A DNA stretch of 64,000 nucleotides from an uncultured Bacteroidia bacterium (lineage in GTDB: Bacteria; Bacteroidota; Bacteroidia; Bacteroidales; UBA932), in the NCBI GenBank assembly GCA_902790635.1, contig CADASN010000003.1:151026-215025 (forward strand), in the 5' to 3' direction. The notes beneath the pieces are model-generated. The model was not told the origin of the DNA and did no database searches. It was given only the letters and a program-made list of their open reading frames with translations. The translations under genes and the position numbers were made by a program. Within the stretch, counting starts at the first letter, position 1, and each line of letters begins with the position of its first letter. Positions 43,677-53,309 of this stretch are shown one piece after another.

Positions 43677-44408
43677 ATGAGCATGGGTGCAGCCGGAATT
43701 TTATACATTGTGCCGACACCGGTCGGAAACCTCGAAGACATGACCTTCAGGGCCGTCAAGGTACTGAAGGAGGCGGACTTGATCCTGGCGGAGGACACGC
43801 GCACGAGCGCAGTGCTGCTTCAGCATTTCGACATCCGGGGTAAGCTCCTCTCCCACCACAAGTTCAACGAACACCAGACCGTGGAGATGATCCGTGACCG
43901 CATCCTCTCCGGGGCAAACGTGGCGCTGGTCAGCGATGCAGGCACGCCGGGGATCTCCGATCCGGGCTTCCTGCTGGCGCGTACCTGCGCTGCGGAAGGG
44001 ATCGAGGTGCAGACGCTCCCGGGCGCGACGGCCTGCATCCCGGCCATCGTCTCTTCCGGCCTGCCCTGCGACCGCTTCTGCTTCGAGGGCTTCCTTCCCC
44101 AGAAGAAGGGCCGCCAGACCCTGCTCGCGCAATTGGCGCAGGAGCCGCGCACGATGGTCTTTTACGAGTCGCCGCGGCGGCTGGTGAAGACCCTGGATCA
44201 ATTCGCGGAGGCCTTCGGGCCGGAGCGCCCCTGCTCCGTGGCCCGGGAGATCTCCAAGCTCCACGAAGAGCATGTCCGCGGCACGCTTGCGGAGGTGCTG
44301 GCGCATTTCCAGGCGGTCGAGCCGAAAGGCGAGATCGTCGTGGTGGTCGGCGGCCTGCGCGACGAGGGGCCGCGCGAGCACCGCAACAAATACAAGGACG
44401 CGGAATAG
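43677..44408 (+). CDS. rsmI: 16S rRNA (cytidine-1402 2'-O)-methyltransferase
   Basis: A 243-residue SAM-dependent tetrapyrrole methylase-fold protein with the RsmI signatures YIVPTPVGNLEDMT, AEDTRTSAVLL, SDAGTPGISDPG and FEGFLPQKKGRQ. It methylates the 2'-OH of C1402 in 16S rRNA. The C-terminal extension found in some homologues is short here. It is a single gene converging on the minus-strand group that ends at 44426; the 17-base gap shows no obvious terminator. Confidence 0.95.
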   Translation: MSMGAAGILYIVPTPVGNLEDMTFRAVKVLKEADLILAEDTRTSAVLLQHFDIRGKLLSHHKFNEHQTVEMIRDRILSGANVALVSDAGTPGISDPGFLLARTCAAEGIEVQTLPGATACIPAIVSSGLPCDRFCFEGFLPQKKGRQTLLAQLAQEPRTMVFYESPRRLVKTLDQFAEAFGPERPCSVAREISKLHEEHVRGTLAEVLAHFQAVEPKGEIVVVVGGLRDEGPREHRNKYKDAE

Positions 44409-44425
44409 CCGGGGTATTGCCCCCT

Positions 44426-45415
44426 TTACGGATCTGCGATGCGGCAGCGGGCGAGTTTCCCCGCCCGGTCAGGCGGCAGGATGCCCGCGGCGGCGAGGGC
44501 TTCGACCGTGCAGCCTTCCGGCGGGGTGTGGTCCCGGAACAGGACGATGGCACGCGCCTCCTGCTTCGAACGGATGTAGGGGTGCCGGAGCAGATCCTCC
44601 GCCGGAAGGGACCACAGCGGGTAGGGTTCCGGTGGCGAACAGTACACCAGGTCGCTTAAAGCGTCGTATTTCTCCTGATCGAAATGATAGATATCCATCA
44701 GCTGCTCCGGACAGGAGTAGCCGCCGAGTTCGTCGCGGTAGCTGACGATGCGGGCTGCGAAGTACGGCCCGATGCCCGGCAGGGCGTCCAGGGCCGTGGA
44801 GTCCGCCCGGTTGAGGTCGAGCCGCGGGATGTCGATATAGCGCTCGAGGCGTTGATAGACGGAGTCGGCGACGACGAAGGATTTCGCAAAGTCGGATTTC
44901 CGGCGGAAGCGGCCGCCTTTCTGGCGGTAATGGTCAATCGCCTGCGCCTGCTTCTCGCTGAATCCCAGGCGGATGAGATCCTCGACGGAGACGGTGTTGG
45001 GGTTGAAGCGGAAGCTCTCTACCCGGCGCGTCGCGCGGCGGTAGTTCTCGACGTAGTCGGAATGGGGCGCATTGCGGCGAACCGTTTCCGCTGGAGCCCC
45101 TGCTGAGCCGGCCGGGAGCTCCTCCCTCCAACCGTCCGGCGATGCCGGACCCCTCCCACCGACTACGTCGGCGGGCCCCTCCCTCTTACGGAGCCGAGGG
45201 TGGCTACGGGTTGGCGGGAGGACTTCCGCGCCGGCTGATGCAGGGGCTCCGGCAGCGTAGATGTAAACCGTGTCAGGACGATCCCGGTTTGCCTCCAGCC
45301 GCAGGCGGGCGGCGCGGGTGGTGAAGAGGGCGGCCTGGTAGCCGAGGATGAGGAAGGCCAGCGCGATGGCGCCGACTTTGAATGAGGCGGAAGAGGGAGT
45401 TGAAGTCTTTTTCAT
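44426..45415 (-). CDS. Helix-hairpin-helix protein with membrane anchor (ComEA-like repeats)
   Basis: The 329 residues start with one membrane helix (about 14-33), followed by a low-complexity linker (about 50-125) and several helix-hairpin-helix segments, clearest at 200-233 (LNRADSTALDALPGIGPYFA), a weaker one at 137-182 and another near 267-310. HhH motifs of this kind bind DNA non-specifically, as in ComEA. Linker residues about 56-108 are encoded by a palindrome-rich stretch with inverted-repeat ends. It is the last gene of the minus-strand group after recX. Its function is unproven. Confidence 0.82.
   Translation of the reverse strand: MKKTSTPSSASFKVGAIALAFLILGYQAALFTTRAARLRLEANRDRPDTVYIYAAGAPASAGAEVLPPTRSHPRLRKREGPADVVGGRGPASPDGWREELPAGSAGAPAETVRRNAPHSDYVENYRRATRRVESFRFNPNTVSVEDLIRLGFSEKQAQAIDHYRQKGGRFRRKSDFAKSFVVADSVYQRLERYIDIPRLDLNRADSTALDALPGIGPYFAARIVSYRDELGGYSCPEQLMDIYHFDQEKYDALSDLVYCSPPEPYPLWSLPAEDLLRHPYIRSKQEARAIVLFRDHTPPEGCTVEALAAAGILPPDRAGKLARCRIADP
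45093..45250. repeat. Palindromic element with inverted ends inside the HhH gene
   Basis: Outer arms GGAGCCCCTGC (45093-45103) and GCAGGGGCTCC (45240-45250) are perfect complements, continued by AGCCGGC (45106-45112) with GCCGGCT (45230-45236). Inside are three hairpins: GTCCGGC/GCCGGAC (45134-45150), CCGAC/GTCGG extended by CCC/GGG (45155-45175) and CCCTC/GAGGG (45181-45200). The reading frame continues through all of it. Confidence 0.8.
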
Positions 45416-45463
45416 AGTTATGGAAGTAAATGATAATCAGAAAATAGGCAGACGGAGAACGGT

Positions 45464-45952
45464 TCAGGCGTCATCCGCTTCCGCGGCGGCCGGCGGCCGG
45501 GTGATGCGCTCGACCAGGGGCCGGATGGGATCGTAATCATAGCCGCGCGAGAGCGCGAAGCGGATGAGCTTCAGGCGGCCCTGCGGGTCATCCGCGAGCG
45601 TCCGCCATTTGGCCTCCAGCACCTTTTCGAGTTTGGCGGAAGCACGCTCCGGATCGATCTCCTCCAGCGCCGCGAGCGCAGCCTCCCGGGACACGCCGCG
45701 CCCCAGCAGGGTCGTGCGGATCTTGACGGGACCCCAGCCGGACAGGGCGGATTTCTCCCGCGCATAGGCCGCGGCGTAGCGGAAATCATCCACGAAGCCG
45801 CCGGCAAGCAGCGCGGAGACGACCTCCTCAGCGGCGCCGGCATCGTAGTCCAGCCGCTCCAGCGCCTTGCGCCGGATTTCAGCCGTACAGTACTCCCGCT
45901 TGGCGCATTGCGCTTCGAGCGCATCGAGCACGGATTTGCTTCTCTCGTCCAT
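45464..45952 (-). CDS. recX: RecX family regulatory protein
   Basis: A 162-residue RecX protein made of three-helix repeats; the family pattern FVDDFRYAAAYAREK followed by GWGPVKIRTTL is present. RecX modulates RecA filaments. Unlike many bacteria, where recX follows recA, it is here on the opposite strand in the rlmN-patatin group, about 3.6 kb from recA. It starts 2 bases after the patatin gene ends. Confidence 0.92.
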   Translation of the reverse strand: MDERSKSVLDALEAQCAKREYCTAEIRRKALERLDYDAGAAEEVVSALLAGGFVDDFRYAAAYAREKSALSGWGPVKIRTTLLGRGVSREAALAALEEIDPERASAKLEKVLEAKWRTLADDPQGRLKLIRFALSRGYDYDPIRPLVERITRPPAAAEADDA

Positions 45953-45954
45953 GA

Positions 45955-48384
45955 TCAGAAATCGAATCCCAGCGACAGATAGGCACCCCAGCCCTGGAAA
46001 CTGGACCAGTGCAGGTTGAACTTGAAGGGACCGACGATGGTGTCGTAAGCGGCTTCCGCACCGAGCGCCCAGCAGTCCGGGCGGAGCGTGGAGAGCAGGC
46101 CCCGGATGGTGTCGTCGTAGAAGAGGAAACCGGCCATGCCGGTGAAATGGAGCTTGTCCACGGGCGAAAAGCGCATCCCGGCGGTGGCATTGACGAGGTA
46201 ATCCCCGGTGGCCAGCACGTGGTTCAGGCCGAAGAAGGGGAGCTGGTCCTCGACATAACGCCCGGGGAGGGCGCCGCCGACGAAATTGGTGTGGATCAGG
46301 TCATCCCCCGACGGGTCCCCGAAATGCATGATGGCACGCAGCCGGATATCGGGCAGGAAAGTCAGCCGGGGCGCCACGGGGATGGCGGTCCGGAAATCCA
46401 GATCCGCGGACAGGATGGGGGAGAAGTTGCTGTCGCCCGGGTGCAGGAAGTCATAATCGACCCGCCAGGCCAGCGAGACCCCCTTGCGGGGGAAATAATA
46501 ATCATCCAGCGTGTAGAGGTTGCCCTTGAGCCAGGTGCCGATGAAATCGGCGGACAGTGAAGAACCGGCGGCTTCCATTTGTTGGGCAAACATGGTCTGG
46601 GGGGCCAGGGAATAGGCTTTGTTGCTGATGCCGGCCCGGATGTCCAGCCGCGTCCAGTCCAGTCCGGACACGTAGAAATCTTCCCGGTGGGTCCAGTAGG
46701 CGACATCGTAATTGAACAGGTTGGAGATGTCGTTGTTGAGTTTCCCGCGGTAGCGGGAGACGGAGACGGAGGCGTTGAGGGTCGGCATGTTGCCCAGGTC
46801 AAGGGCGTAATGCAGGCTGCCCCGGAGGTTCTGGCCGATCCGGGCGGTGAAGTCCAGTTTGGAGCCGGACAGGTGGTGTGTGCCCAGTCCGATCCGGAGC
46901 AGCAGCGACGCCCATTCCTCCGTATCGGCCCGCAGGCCCAGGGCGAAATCGTGGCTCGGGGCCGGGGTGCAGTGGAAGACCAGGCGATAAGGCTCCTGCT
47001 CACCGTAGAGCGAGTAGGTGACGGTCTCGAAAGCGCCGGTCGCCTGCAGGCGGCTCATCGCGTCATCGATGGTGGCGCGGTCCAGCGGCTTCGTGATGTC
47101 CAGTCCGGTCAGGCGGGCCATACGCAGCGCCCCGGCATCGTCCAGTCCCTGGTACTCGATGGCACCCAGGCGGACCGGTGTCCGGGAGATGTCCGTGGCC
47201 TTGTCCGTCAGTTCCCGGGTCTGCCGGCCGGTCCGCTGGCGGATGGCGAGCAGGCCGTCCTTTTCCGCCACGGCGGCATCATAGCCGCGGATCAGCATGG
47301 AATCGATGGCGCTCCGGTTGAAACTCAGCATGTTGAACTCCTTGAGCGAAGGCTTGATGAAGACGTCGCTCTTGCCGATGTTCTTGTTGAAGGAGTCCTT
47401 GCCCAGCATCGTGATGAACTGGCCGAGGATGTCGCCGATGTTGTTGATCTCGTCATAATCCGGCTGGGCGTCGGACAGCTCGATGCCGATCAGGTAGTCC
47501 GCGCCGACGGCCTTGGCGATGTCCGTGGGGAAGTTGTTGCGCACCCCGCCGTCCACCAGGACCATGCCCCCGGTCCGCACGGGATTGAAGAGTCCCGGGA
47601 TGGACATGGTGGAGCGCATCGCGGTCGTGATCGAACCGCTGCCCCAGATCTTGGCGTTCGAGCTGACCATGTCCCCGGCCACGCAGACGAATGGGATGGG
47701 CAGCCGGCTGAAGGAGATGCTGTCCTGGTAGCCTACCGACAGGCTGGAGAGCAGATTGTTGACATTGAACCCGTAGGCGTAGCCGGAGGGGAGGGAACGG
47801 ACCAGCGCGCTCCGCCCGGAACCCGGCTCGAACTCATCCTGCCGGGCGCGGCGCGGACGGTCCTTGAGGGTGTTGAAGGGGAAAGAGAGCAGGTAGGTCG
47901 CCTTGTCCATCTTGTCACCGTAGCTGATATAGGTGACATCGACCTTGTCGCTGAGGATCTTGCTCCAGTCCTGCGTGAGGAAAAGCTCGCGGATGTCCGC
48001 GGCGCGGTAGCCCATCGCGTAGCAGCCTCCCACGAGGCCGCCGATGCTGGTCCCGCAGACGAAGTCGATGGGGATGCCGAGCTCCTCGATGTACTGGATG
48101 GCGCCGACTTCGGCGGCCCCTTTCGCACCGCCGCCCGAGAGCACGAGGCCCACGGTCGGCCGGTTCTCCCGGGCGCGCACATTGTCGAGATGCCGGCGGA
48201 TCTGCCGGATGACGACGGCGTCCGTGCGCGGGTCCACGCTGTCGGTCGACAGCCCGTTGGGGTAGGTCTGGGCGCCCAGCGGGGCGCCTGCCAGCAGGGC
48301 CAGGAGGGCTATTCCGAATGCTGTCCGGCGAGCATCCCGCAAGCGGCCAGGATGTCTTCGCCCCTCGAAGAACGGATGGTGCAT
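45955..48384 (-). CDS. Patatin-like phospholipase with outer-membrane beta-barrel (PlpD-like)
   Basis: An 809-residue protein with an N-terminal signal sequence (about 21-39), a patatin lipase domain with oxyanion motif GGGAKG (84-89), nucleophile Ser113 in CGTSIGG and the catalytic Asp in VDGGVRNNFP, then POTRA-like sequence and a BamA/Omp85-type barrel that ends in Phe (LSLGFDF). This is the type Vd secretion layout. The ATG at 48384 overlaps rlmN; a TTG at 48342 would give a cleaner signal peptide and is a real alternative. It is coupled to rlmN upstream and recX downstream. Confidence 0.9.
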   Translation of the reverse strand: MHHPFFEGRRHPGRLRDARRTAFGIALLALLAGAPLGAQTYPNGLSTDSVDPRTDAVVIRQIRRHLDNVRARENRPTVGLVLSGGGAKGAAEVGAIQYIEELGIPIDFVCGTSIGGLVGGCYAMGYRAADIRELFLTQDWSKILSDKVDVTYISYGDKMDKATYLLSFPFNTLKDRPRRARQDEFEPGSGRSALVRSLPSGYAYGFNVNNLLSSLSVGYQDSISFSRLPIPFVCVAGDMVSSNAKIWGSGSITTAMRSTMSIPGLFNPVRTGGMVLVDGGVRNNFPTDIAKAVGADYLIGIELSDAQPDYDEINNIGDILGQFITMLGKDSFNKNIGKSDVFIKPSLKEFNMLSFNRSAIDSMLIRGYDAAVAEKDGLLAIRQRTGRQTRELTDKATDISRTPVRLGAIEYQGLDDAGALRMARLTGLDITKPLDRATIDDAMSRLQATGAFETVTYSLYGEQEPYRLVFHCTPAPSHDFALGLRADTEEWASLLLRIGLGTHHLSGSKLDFTARIGQNLRGSLHYALDLGNMPTLNASVSVSRYRGKLNNDISNLFNYDVAYWTHREDFYVSGLDWTRLDIRAGISNKAYSLAPQTMFAQQMEAAGSSLSADFIGTWLKGNLYTLDDYYFPRKGVSLAWRVDYDFLHPGDSNFSPILSADLDFRTAIPVAPRLTFLPDIRLRAIMHFGDPSGDDLIHTNFVGGALPGRYVEDQLPFFGLNHVLATGDYLVNATAGMRFSPVDKLHFTGMAGFLFYDDTIRGLLSTLRPDCWALGAEAAYDTIVGPFKFNLHWSSFQGWGAYLSLGFDF

Positions 48385-49424
48385 AGGATCTGGTGGTTGT
48401 TGAGCCGGTCGCGGAAGGCTTCCATCGCGCTGTCGGAGGCGCATCCCCAGGGGAAATCGGGAATCTGGTGGAAGCGGATCAGGTTGACGCGGCACTCCAG
48501 TCCGCGCAGCAGGCGGATCAGGGCGTCGGCGTGGCGCTTGTCGTCGTTGAACCCGGCAAACATCGTATACTCGAAACTGACGCGGCGCTGGCCGCTGAAA
48601 TCATACTGGCGGATCAGGTCGATCACCTCCCGGATGTCCCAGGCCTTCTGGGCGGGCATGATCGAGAGCCGCTCCTCCGGGAAAGGATTGTGCAGGCTCA
48701 CCGCCAGGTGGCAGCGCTCCCCGTCGAGGAAGCGCCGAAGGGCAGGCAGCACGCCGATGGTGCTCAGCGTGATGCGCTTGGGGCTCCAGCCGAAGCCCCA
48801 GTCGGCCGTCAGTACCGCGATGACGCGGCTGACGGTATCGTAGTTGTCCAGAGGCTCACCCATCCCCATGAAGACGGCGTTGGTGAGGCCTTCGGACTCT
48901 TCGATGCTGATGAACTGGTTGAGGATATCCGCGGCGTCGAGCTGCCCGTGGTAGCCGCCGCGCCCGGTCATGCAGAACTTGCAGCCCATCCGGCAGCCCG
49001 CCTGCGAACTGACGCAGAGCGTTTTACGCTCTGCGTCAGGGATGACCACAGATTCTACAAATCTGTGGTCATCCCTTTCTGCCTTCACCCCCTGCACCCC
49101 CTCAAGGGGGATGGCCGGATGATCGTTGTCGCGATCCGGCGCCCACGCGCGGCAACTCGCGGAAACGGTACCAACGGGAAAAAGATACTTGCGGGTGCCG
49201 TCGGAGGATTGGGCGGTGCCGACGGGGTCGGAGGTGCCGAGCTCAAAACGGTCGGCGAGCGCTTCGCGTCCGGCCTTGGAGATGTTGACCATCCGGTCCC
49301 AGGAGCGGACGCGTTTGGCGTACAGCCAGTCTGCCAGCTGTTTGCCGACAAATGGCTTCAGCCCGCAAGCTTCTGCCGCCGCCTGCAGCTCCGTCAGATT
49401 CTTTCCCAACAACTTTTCTTTCAT
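48309..49424 (-). CDS. rlmN: 23S rRNA (adenine-2503-C2)-methyltransferase with an in-frame insertion
   Basis: Radical SAM enzyme of 371 residues that methylates A2503 of 23S rRNA and A37 of some tRNAs. The iron-sulfur cluster cysteines are Cys144, Cys148 and Cys151 (AGCRMGCKFC); Cys137 (LCVSSQ) and the mechanistic Cys near the C-terminus in AACGMLAG are present. Between KYLFPVG (79-85) and HRFVESVVIP (from 120) there are about 34 residues absent from usual homologues, encoded by palindrome-rich DNA. All catalytic residues remain, so the gene is probably functional. Confidence 0.92.
   Translation of the reverse strand: MKEKLLGKNLTELQAAAEACGLKPFVGKQLADWLYAKRVRSWDRMVNISKAGREALADRFELGTSDPVGTAQSSDGTRKYLFPVGTVSASCRAWAPDRDNDHPAIPLEGVQGVKAERDDHRFVESVVIPDAERKTLCVSSQAGCRMGCKFCMTGRGGYHGQLDAADILNQFISIEESEGLTNAVFMGMGEPLDNYDTVSRVIAVLTADWGFGWSPKRITLSTIGVLPALRRFLDGERCHLAVSLHNPFPEERLSIMPAQKAWDIREVIDLIRQYDFSGQRRVSFEYTMFAGFNDDKRHADALIRLLRGLECRVNLIRFHQIPDFPWGCASDSAMEAFRDRLNNHQILCTIRSSRGEDILAACGMLAGQHSE
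49009..49140. repeat. Cluster of palindromes inside rlmN
   Basis: Four inverted repeats lie close together: a 13-base stem CTGACGCAGAGCG (49009-49021) with its complement at 49027-49039; a perfect 17-base stem at 49038-49054 with 49060-49076 (core GATGACCACAGATT); CCCCCT/AGGGGG at 49097-49110; and GCCGGAT/ATCCGGC at 49114-49140. The first two encode conserved RlmN residues 117-138; the other two lie in the insertion. Confidence 0.85.
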
Positions 49425-49429
49425 TACTG

Positions 49430-49437
49430 CAAAAATA
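49430..49437 (-). promoter_or_regulatory. Possible rlmN -7 element
   Basis: The minus strand reads TATTTTTG (TAnnTTTG) only five bases before the rlmN start codon, which would give a leaderless or nearly leaderless transcript. No matching -33 element was found. Confidence 0.4.
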
Positions 49438-49449
49438 ACTAAAATTTGC

Positions 49450-49457
49450 TATATTTG
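49450..49457 (+). promoter_or_regulatory. Probable recA -7 promoter element
   Basis: TATATTTG matches TAnnTTTG, 67 bases before the recA ATG. The -33 position is not clearly conserved. The longer string ATTTGCTATATTTGC recurs upstream of the gene at 59656. A small hairpin CCGGCT/AGCCGG (49465-49479) lies in the leader. Confidence 0.55.
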
Positions 49458-49524
49458 CTTTTCACCGGCTATAAGCCGGAAGACTTAACTATCAAAAACT
49501 GTTAAACTACTAAAGACCACCACT

Positions 49525-51707
<2,183 letters not shown>

Positions 51708-51734
51708 ACACAGAACAGACAGAACTAATATACC

Positions 51735-53294
51735 ATGCGAATCCACAAGTTGTTAGCAACCGTCCTGGCTGCCGGTTTATTATTTTCCGGCTGCCTCCAA
51801 GACGAGGACTATGTGTTGCCCAATCTCGTAGTCGGGGAGGAATTCCTTGATTTCTCGGACGATACAGAGTTGAAAATCAACCTCACCGCCACACGGGACT
51901 GGCAGGTACGGAGCAAGCCGGACTGGGTGGCCGTCGATCCTGACCACGGCACCGCCTCGGCCAAGGCACAACGCGTGGTCGTATCGGTCCTGCCCAACAG
52001 CGACTACAACCGCACCGGGGAGGTCTTGTTCTCCATCGGCCTGGTCAAGGTCGCCGTCGCGGTCAAGCAGCCCGGGGCCAAGGGCGAGAAGCCTCGCGGT
52101 TCGGGTACGCTGGAGGATCCCTACACCGTGGGCGGGGCCGTAGAGTTCGTATCCGGCCTTGCCGCGGACACGCCCACGACGGACAATGTCTACATCAAGG
52201 GCAAGATCTCGCAGGTCACGGAAGAGTATTCCGCCCAATACGGCAACGGTACCTTCTATATCGCGGACGACGAGGGGACGTCGTTCTATGTCTTCCGCGC
52301 CATGTACCTGGGCAACAAGAAATGGACGGCCAGCGACACCCAGATCAAGGTCGGAGACGAGGTCGTCATCTGCGGCCAGGTGGTCAATTTCAAGGGCAAT
52401 ACGCCTGAGACCGTCGCCAACAAGGGCTTCATCTATTCGCTCAACGGCAAGGTTGTAGAACCCAGCGGCAGCGGCAGCGGTGGTGGCACCGGCACGCCTT
52501 CCGGCACCGGTACGCAGGCGGATCCGTACAATGCGGCAGGGGCTAACGCCTTTATCAAAACGTTGGCAGACAACGCCGAAAGTGACAAAGACATATACGT
52601 CAAGGGCAAAATCAGCAAGATTGCCAACAATGGAGAGTTTGGCAGCTACGGCAATGCTACTTTCTATATTACTGACGATGGCTCTACGGGTGGCGAAGAT
52701 TTCTACTGCTATCGGGTTCTCTATTTGGGAAACAGAGATTGGAAGACTGGTGACACCCAGATCAAGGTTGGCGACGAAGTGGTTATCTGCGGCCGGGTTG
52801 TAAAATATGTCAACAACTCCAGCACCACGCTTGAGACAGCTCAGAAGAAAGCTTACATCTATTCCCTGAACGGGACGATCGGTGACAGCGGCGGTGGCTC
52901 CGGAACGACCCCGGGTACTACGCCAGGTACGACTCCAGGCACTACGCCAGGCGGCAGTGGTGGAACCACAAGCGAAGTGCAGACCGTGACGGTTGCCCAA
53001 TTTATTGCAGCAGAGGTTTCCCAGACTCAGAAGTATCAATTGACTGGCAAAATAACCGGTACGATTAATACTACTTACGGTAACTTTGACTTGGAGGATT
53101 CGACGGGTTCGGTTTATGTCTATGGCCTTACCAAGACGGAGCTTGGCTATGGCGCGACCAACGATAAGAGCTATGCTAGCTTGAACTTGAAGGCTGGCGA
53201 TGTCGTTACGATTATAGGTTACCGTGGTGTTTTTAACGATAAGATAGAAGTTTTAAATGCCTATTATGTCAGCCATACCTCCGGATCAAATTGA
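51735..53294 (+). CDS. Lipoprotein with BACON domain and three OB-fold-like (DUF6359-type) domains
   Basis: A 519-residue lipoprotein: signal peptide with lipobox FSGC (Cys20), a BACON-type domain (about 32-115), then two similar domains (about 125-240 and 260-375) that share YVKGKIS/YIKGKIS and KVGDEVVICG, and a third, more distant OB-fold-like domain (about 415-515). A Thr-Pro-Gly linker separates the last two. Such OB-type domains often bind nucleic acids or glycans. A secreted nuclease gene starts 15 bases downstream, which favours nucleic acid. Composition shifts toward AT from about 52550. Confidence 0.75.
   Translation: MRIHKLLATVLAAGLLFSGCLQDEDYVLPNLVVGEEFLDFSDDTELKINLTATRDWQVRSKPDWVAVDPDHGTASAKAQRVVVSVLPNSDYNRTGEVLFSIGLVKVAVAVKQPGAKGEKPRGSGTLEDPYTVGGAVEFVSGLAADTPTTDNVYIKGKISQVTEEYSAQYGNGTFYIADDEGTSFYVFRAMYLGNKKWTASDTQIKVGDEVVICGQVVNFKGNTPETVANKGFIYSLNGKVVEPSGSGSGGGTGTPSGTGTQADPYNAAGANAFIKTLADNAESDKDIYVKGKISKIANNGEFGSYGNATFYITDDGSTGGEDFYCYRVLYLGNRDWKTGDTQIKVGDEVVICGRVVKYVNNSSTTLETAQKKAYIYSLNGTIGDSGGGSGTTPGTTPGTTPGTTPGGSGGTTSEVQTVTVAQFIAAEVSQTQKYQLTGKITGTINTTYGNFDLEDSTGSVYVYGLTKTELGYGATNDKSYASLNLKAGDVVTIIGYRGVFNDKIEVLNAYYVSHTSGSN
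52905..52952 (+). repeat. Four 12-base tandem units encoding a TTPG linker
   Basis: Imperfect 12-base repeats (unit like ACGCCAGGTACT) encode four Thr-Thr-Pro-Gly units from residue 391 of the OB-fold lipoprotein. Synonymous differences between units show it is not a very recent expansion, but length variation between strains is possible. Confidence 0.8.
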
Positions 53295-53309
53295 TAGATG
53301 ATTTGTCCA

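Noticed and set aside
46579-48843. A 754-codon open frame on the + strand opposite the patatin and rlmN genes
   Set aside because: It spans two genes in antisense, has no recognisable motif, and the minus-strand frames carry clear catalytic motifs.
49068-49169. A frameshift or pseudogene in rlmN
   Set aside because: The extra segment is in frame and all cluster and catalytic cysteines follow in the right order, so the gene is treated as intact with an insertion.
52905-52952. A CRISPR-like or other array
   Set aside because: The short 12-base repeats are contiguous, without spacers, and encode a Thr-Pro-Gly linker in frame.
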